A stretch of DNA of 64,000 nt from Aquabacterium sp. A3 (GTDB taxonomy: Bacteria > Pseudomonadota > Gammaproteobacteria > Burkholderiales > Burkholderiaceae_C). The notes under the pieces are model-generated. The model searched no databases. It saw only the letters and a program-made list of their open reading frames with translations, and was not told the origin of the DNA. Below are positions 61,762 through 64,000 of the stretch, in pieces (the first letter of the stretch is position 1; each line of letters starts with the position of its first letter). The stretch is from assembly GCF_038069945.1 (NCBI RefSeq), contig NZ_JBBPEV010000003.1:1-64000 (forward strand), given 5' to 3'. Position numbers and translations under genes: made by a program.

Positions 61762-61777
61762 TACGTCAATTAACGTA
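61762..61777. promoter_or_regulatory. Amide-regulon palindrome, transporter/kinase copy
   Basis: TACGTCAATTAACGTA, a near-perfect palindrome with TACGT/ACGTA arms, 117 bases upstream of urtA and 83 bases upstream of the NCS1-kinase gene. It matches the amiE site at 50743-50758 at 14 of 16 positions when that is read on the minus strand; only the two central bases differ. Confidence 0.7.
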
Positions 61778-61859
61778 GTGCACGCACATCGGGGGGTGCG
61801 CACACTGCTGGAGCGCTTCTTGCTGAAAGCATGTCTGCCGCGTTGTCCGGAGCCCGTTT

Positions 61860-64000
61860 GTGTCCGTTGCCCGACAGAAGATCTTTCGCATCCGCCGCGA
61901 ATACAACTCCTGGGTTGCCAATGAAACCCTGGAGGACTATGCGCTGCGCTACACCCCGCGCACCTTCCGCAAGTGGAGCGAAATGCGCGTGGCCAACACG
62001 GCCTTTGGCGCGGTGTCGTTCCTGGCGCTGGAGGCCATCGGGGGGGCGATCGCCCTGAGCTACGGCTTCACCAACGCCTTGTGGGCCATCCTGGTGGTGG
62101 GGCTCATCATCTTCCTGACGGCGCTGCCCATCAGCTATTACGCGGCCAAGTACGGGCTGGACATGGACCTGCTCACGCGCGGGGCGGGCTTCGGTTATCT
62201 GGGCTCGACGCTGACATCCTTGATCTATGCCAGCTTCACGTTCATCTTCTTCGCGCTGGAGGCGGCCATCATGGCCTTGGCCATCCAGATGGTGTTCGAC
62301 TGGCCGCTGGCCTTGTGTTATCTGATTTCCTCGTTGGTGGTCATTCCGCTGGTGACGCACGGCATCACCTTGATCTCGCGCCTGCAGATGTGGACGCAGC
62401 CCCTGTGGTTGGCCATGCTGGTGCTGCCCTTTGTGGTGATCGCCTGGAAGCAGCCCGACGCCTACGTGGACTTCACCAGCCTGTCGGGCCGGATCTCTGG
62501 CTCGTCGGATTTCGACCTGATCTCGTTCGGCATGGCCGCCACCGTGATCTTCTCGCTGGTGGTGCAGGTGGGTGAGCAGGTGGACTACCTGCGGTTCCTG
62601 CCAGAGAAGACGCGCGAAAACCGCTGGCGCTGGTGGGGGGCGGTGCTGGTGGCGGGCCCAGGCTGGATCGTGCCGGGCATGCTTAAGATGATCGCCGGGG
62701 CCTTTCTGGCCTTTCTGGTCATCCAGCGCGAGGTGCCCGTGGACAAGGCCATCGAGCCCACGCAGATGTACCTGGCGGCGTTCAGCGAGGTGTTCACGTC
62801 GTCCAGCTGGGCGCTGTGGGCCACCCTCATCTTTGTGATCGTCTCGCAGATCAAGATCAATGTCACCAACGCCTATGCCGGCTCGCTGGCCTGGTCCAAC
62901 TTCTTTGCGCGTCTCACGCACAGCCACCCTGGGCGCGTGGTGTGGCTGGTGTTCAATGTGCTGATCGCCGTGTTGCTGATGACGCTGGGCGTGTTTGGCG
63001 CACTCGAGCATGTGCTGGGGCTGTACAGCAACGTGGCCATCGCCTGGGTGGGCGCCCTGGTGGCCGACCTGGTCATCAACAAGCCCCTGGGCTGGTCGCC
63101 GCGAGGCATCGAGTTCAAGCGCGCCCATCTTTATGACCTCAACCCGGTGGGGCTGGGTGCCACGATCCTGGCCGCCAGCGTGGCCATCGCGGGGCATGCG
63201 GGTCTGCTGGGCGAGGCCGTGCTGCCCTGGTCTCCGTTCATTGCGCTGGGCATCGCGTTGGTGGCCTCGCCGGTGCTGGCCTGGGCCACGCGGGGGCGCT
63301 TTTATCTGGCACGCCAACCCCGGCCGGTGTGGCGACCGGGCGAAATGGTCCGTTGCTCGGTGTGCGAAAACGAGTTCGAGTCCGAGGACATCGCCACCTG
63401 CCCTGCCTACGAGGCCCCCATCTGCTCCTTGTGCTGCACGCTCGAGTCGCGCTGCCACGATCGCTGCAAAAGCCGCTCTCGCGCGGCCGAGCAGGTCTCT
63501 GATGGCCTGGTGGCGCTCTTGCCTGTGCAGTTGTCGCGCCGCATGAACTTCCAGGTGGGGCACTACCTGGTGGTGTTCTTGTCGCTGGCGGCGCTGCTGG
63601 CGGCGGTGCTGGGCGTGGTGTATTACCAAGAGGGCGTGGTGCACACGGGCTTGCTGGCCGATGGCAGCATTGCTTCGGCGGCCTTGCAAGGCCCCTTCAT
63701 CAAGGTGTATGCCCTGCTGCTGATGGTGGTGGCCGTGTGTGCGTGGTGGGTGGTGCTGGCCTCTGAAAGCCGGCGCATGGCGCAAGACGACAGCAACCGC
63801 CAGAACCAGCTGTTGCAGCAGGAAATCGACGCCCACCGACGCACCGATGCGGCCTTGCAGCAAGCCAAGGAGCTGGCCGAGGCGGCCAATCAGGCCAAGA
63901 CCCGTTACGTGGCCGGCATGACCCACGAGCTGCGCACGCCGCTCAACAGCATCCTGGGCTACGCCCAGATCCTCATCAAGGGGCAGGGGCTCGATGCCCG
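61860..64000 (+). CDS. NCS1-type transporter fused to a sensor histidine kinase (3' end beyond window)
   Basis: At least 713 residues, open to the window end. Residues about 35-480 form a 12-helix membrane domain of the NCS1 (CodB-like) nucleobase/hydantoin/allantoin symporter family: NTAFGAVSFLALEAIGGAIAL, YGLDMDLLTRGAGFGYLGST and SQIKINVTNAYAGSLAWSNF. Then a cysteine cluster of about 40 residues (CSVCENEF, ICSLCC, CHDRCK; from 499), two more helices, a coiled linker and a HisKA start with H689 in MTHELRTPLNSILGY. I chose GTG 61860: GGAG lies seven bases upstream and no in-frame ATG exists nearby. Layout is analogous to CbrA (an SSS transporter plus kinase). Divergent from the amide transporter, whose expression it may control. 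Confidence 0.88.
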   Translation, partial: MSVARQKIFRIRREYNSWVANETLEDYALRYTPRTFRKWSEMRVANTAFGAVSFLALEAIGGAIALSYGFTNALWAILVVGLIIFLTALPISYYAAKYGLDMDLLTRGAGFGYLGSTLTSLIYASFTFIFFALEAAIMALAIQMVFDWPLALCYLISSLVVIPLVTHGITLISRLQMWTQPLWLAMLVLPFVVIAWKQPDAYVDFTSLSGRISGSSDFDLISFGMAATVIFSLVVQVGEQVDYLRFLPEKTRENRWRWWGAVLVAGPGWIVPGMLKMIAGAFLAFLVIQREVPVDKAIEPTQMYLAAFSEVFTSSSWALWATLIFVIVSQIKINVTNAYAGSLAWSNFFARLTHSHPGRVVWLVFNVLIAVLLMTLGVFGALEHVLGLYSNVAIAWVGALVADLVINKPLGWSPRGIEFKRAHLYDLNPVGLGATILAASVAIAGHAGLLGEAVLPWSPFIALGIALVASPVLAWATRGRFYLARQPRPVWRPGEMVRCSVCENEFESEDIATCPAYEAPICSLCCTLESRCHDRCKSRSRAAEQVSDGLVALLPVQLSRRMNFQVGHYLVVFLSLAALLAAVLGVVYYQEGVVHTGLLADGSIASAALQGPFIKVYALLLMVVAVCAWWVVLASESRRMAQDDSNRQNQLLQQEIDAHRRTDAALQQAKELAEAANQAKTRYVAGMTHELRTPLNSILGYAQILIKGQGLDA

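Noticed and set aside
61779..61799. NtrC-like site TGCAC...GGTGC near urtA
   Set aside because: Twelve bases separate the GCAC/GTGC cores instead of the usual seven; no matching sigma-54 promoter for urtA was found.
57341..61924. 1527-codon open frame on the plus strand opposite urtA-urtE
   Set aside because: Antisense shadow of five recognisable transporter genes; composition is low-complexity HQ/GA-rich with no domain.
61831..62058. Short frame starting ATGTCTGCC just before the NCS1-kinase gene
   Set aside because: It ends inside the transporter coding region in another frame; the long frame from GTG 61860 carries the NCS1 motifs.

Overview
The window is about 64 kb of GC-rich, densely coding bacterial chromosome. 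Gene content and order point to the Burkholderiales, probably near the Comamonadaceae or the Aquabacterium/Leptothrix group: flhDC, gltBD directly followed by mlaFEDACB, a zwf-tal-pgi cluster, a PEP-CTERM protein, and RpoH together with a CIRCE element. The genus assignment is inference. I saw no rRNA, tRNA, CRISPR array or intact insertion sequence. Almost all sequence is explained by ordinary genes; no gap exceeds about 300 bases.

Layout. 1-3.2 kb: flagellar master regulator genes flhD and flhC (cut by the window edge) and a fatty-acid desaturase with its ferredoxin-type reductase. 3.3-4.1 kb: a REP-associated transposase-like gene that has lost its HUH motif. 4.2-10.5 kb: glutamate synthase gltBD. 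10.6-14.6 kb: the Mla phospholipid-transport operon. 14.7-20.4 kb: a PEP-CTERM protein, then zwf (minus strand) divergent from tal-pgi-HAD hydrolase. 20.4-25.1 kb: rpoH under a perfect CIRCE operator, a chemoreceptor, a TlpA-like thioredoxin, and an alpha/beta hydrolase. 25.2-28.7 kb: a solute-binding protein and a hybrid histidine kinase, probably one sensory unit. 28.7-34.6 kb: lipid and acyl-CoA enzymes and a racemase/DUF917 pair. 34.6-38.4 kb: a sigma-54 activator divergent from an HD-GYP protein that has its own sigma-54 promoter. 38.4-49.6 kb: EamA transporter, maeB, a GGDEF-EAL protein, an orphan polysaccharide export protein, rsmB, a sterol-desaturase-family protein, an AraC regulator and a DUF2804 protein.

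49.6-64 kb is an amide-utilisation region. It contains amiE (acetamidase), fmdA (formamidase) with fmdB, and a urea/amide-type ABC transporter (urtABCDE-like). Divergent from the transporter is an unusual NCS1-transporter/histidine-kinase fusion that runs off the window. A Baeyer-Villiger-type monooxygenase, an SDR and a TetR regulator sit in the middle.

The most interesting signals are regulatory. Near-identical 16-bp palindromes (TACGTCAA-NN-AACGTA) lie in the amiE and urtA/kinase promoter regions 11 kb apart and suggest one amide regulon. A strong terminator lies between urtA and urtB. A consensus sigma-54 promoter with an upstream palindrome controls the HD-GYP gene. CIRCE overlaps the rpoH promoter. 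A 27-bp tandem operator repeat lies in the monooxygenase/TetR promoter. The fusion sensor kinase is the best candidate for an under-described system: a transporter-like amide or nucleobase sensor next to the genes it may control.
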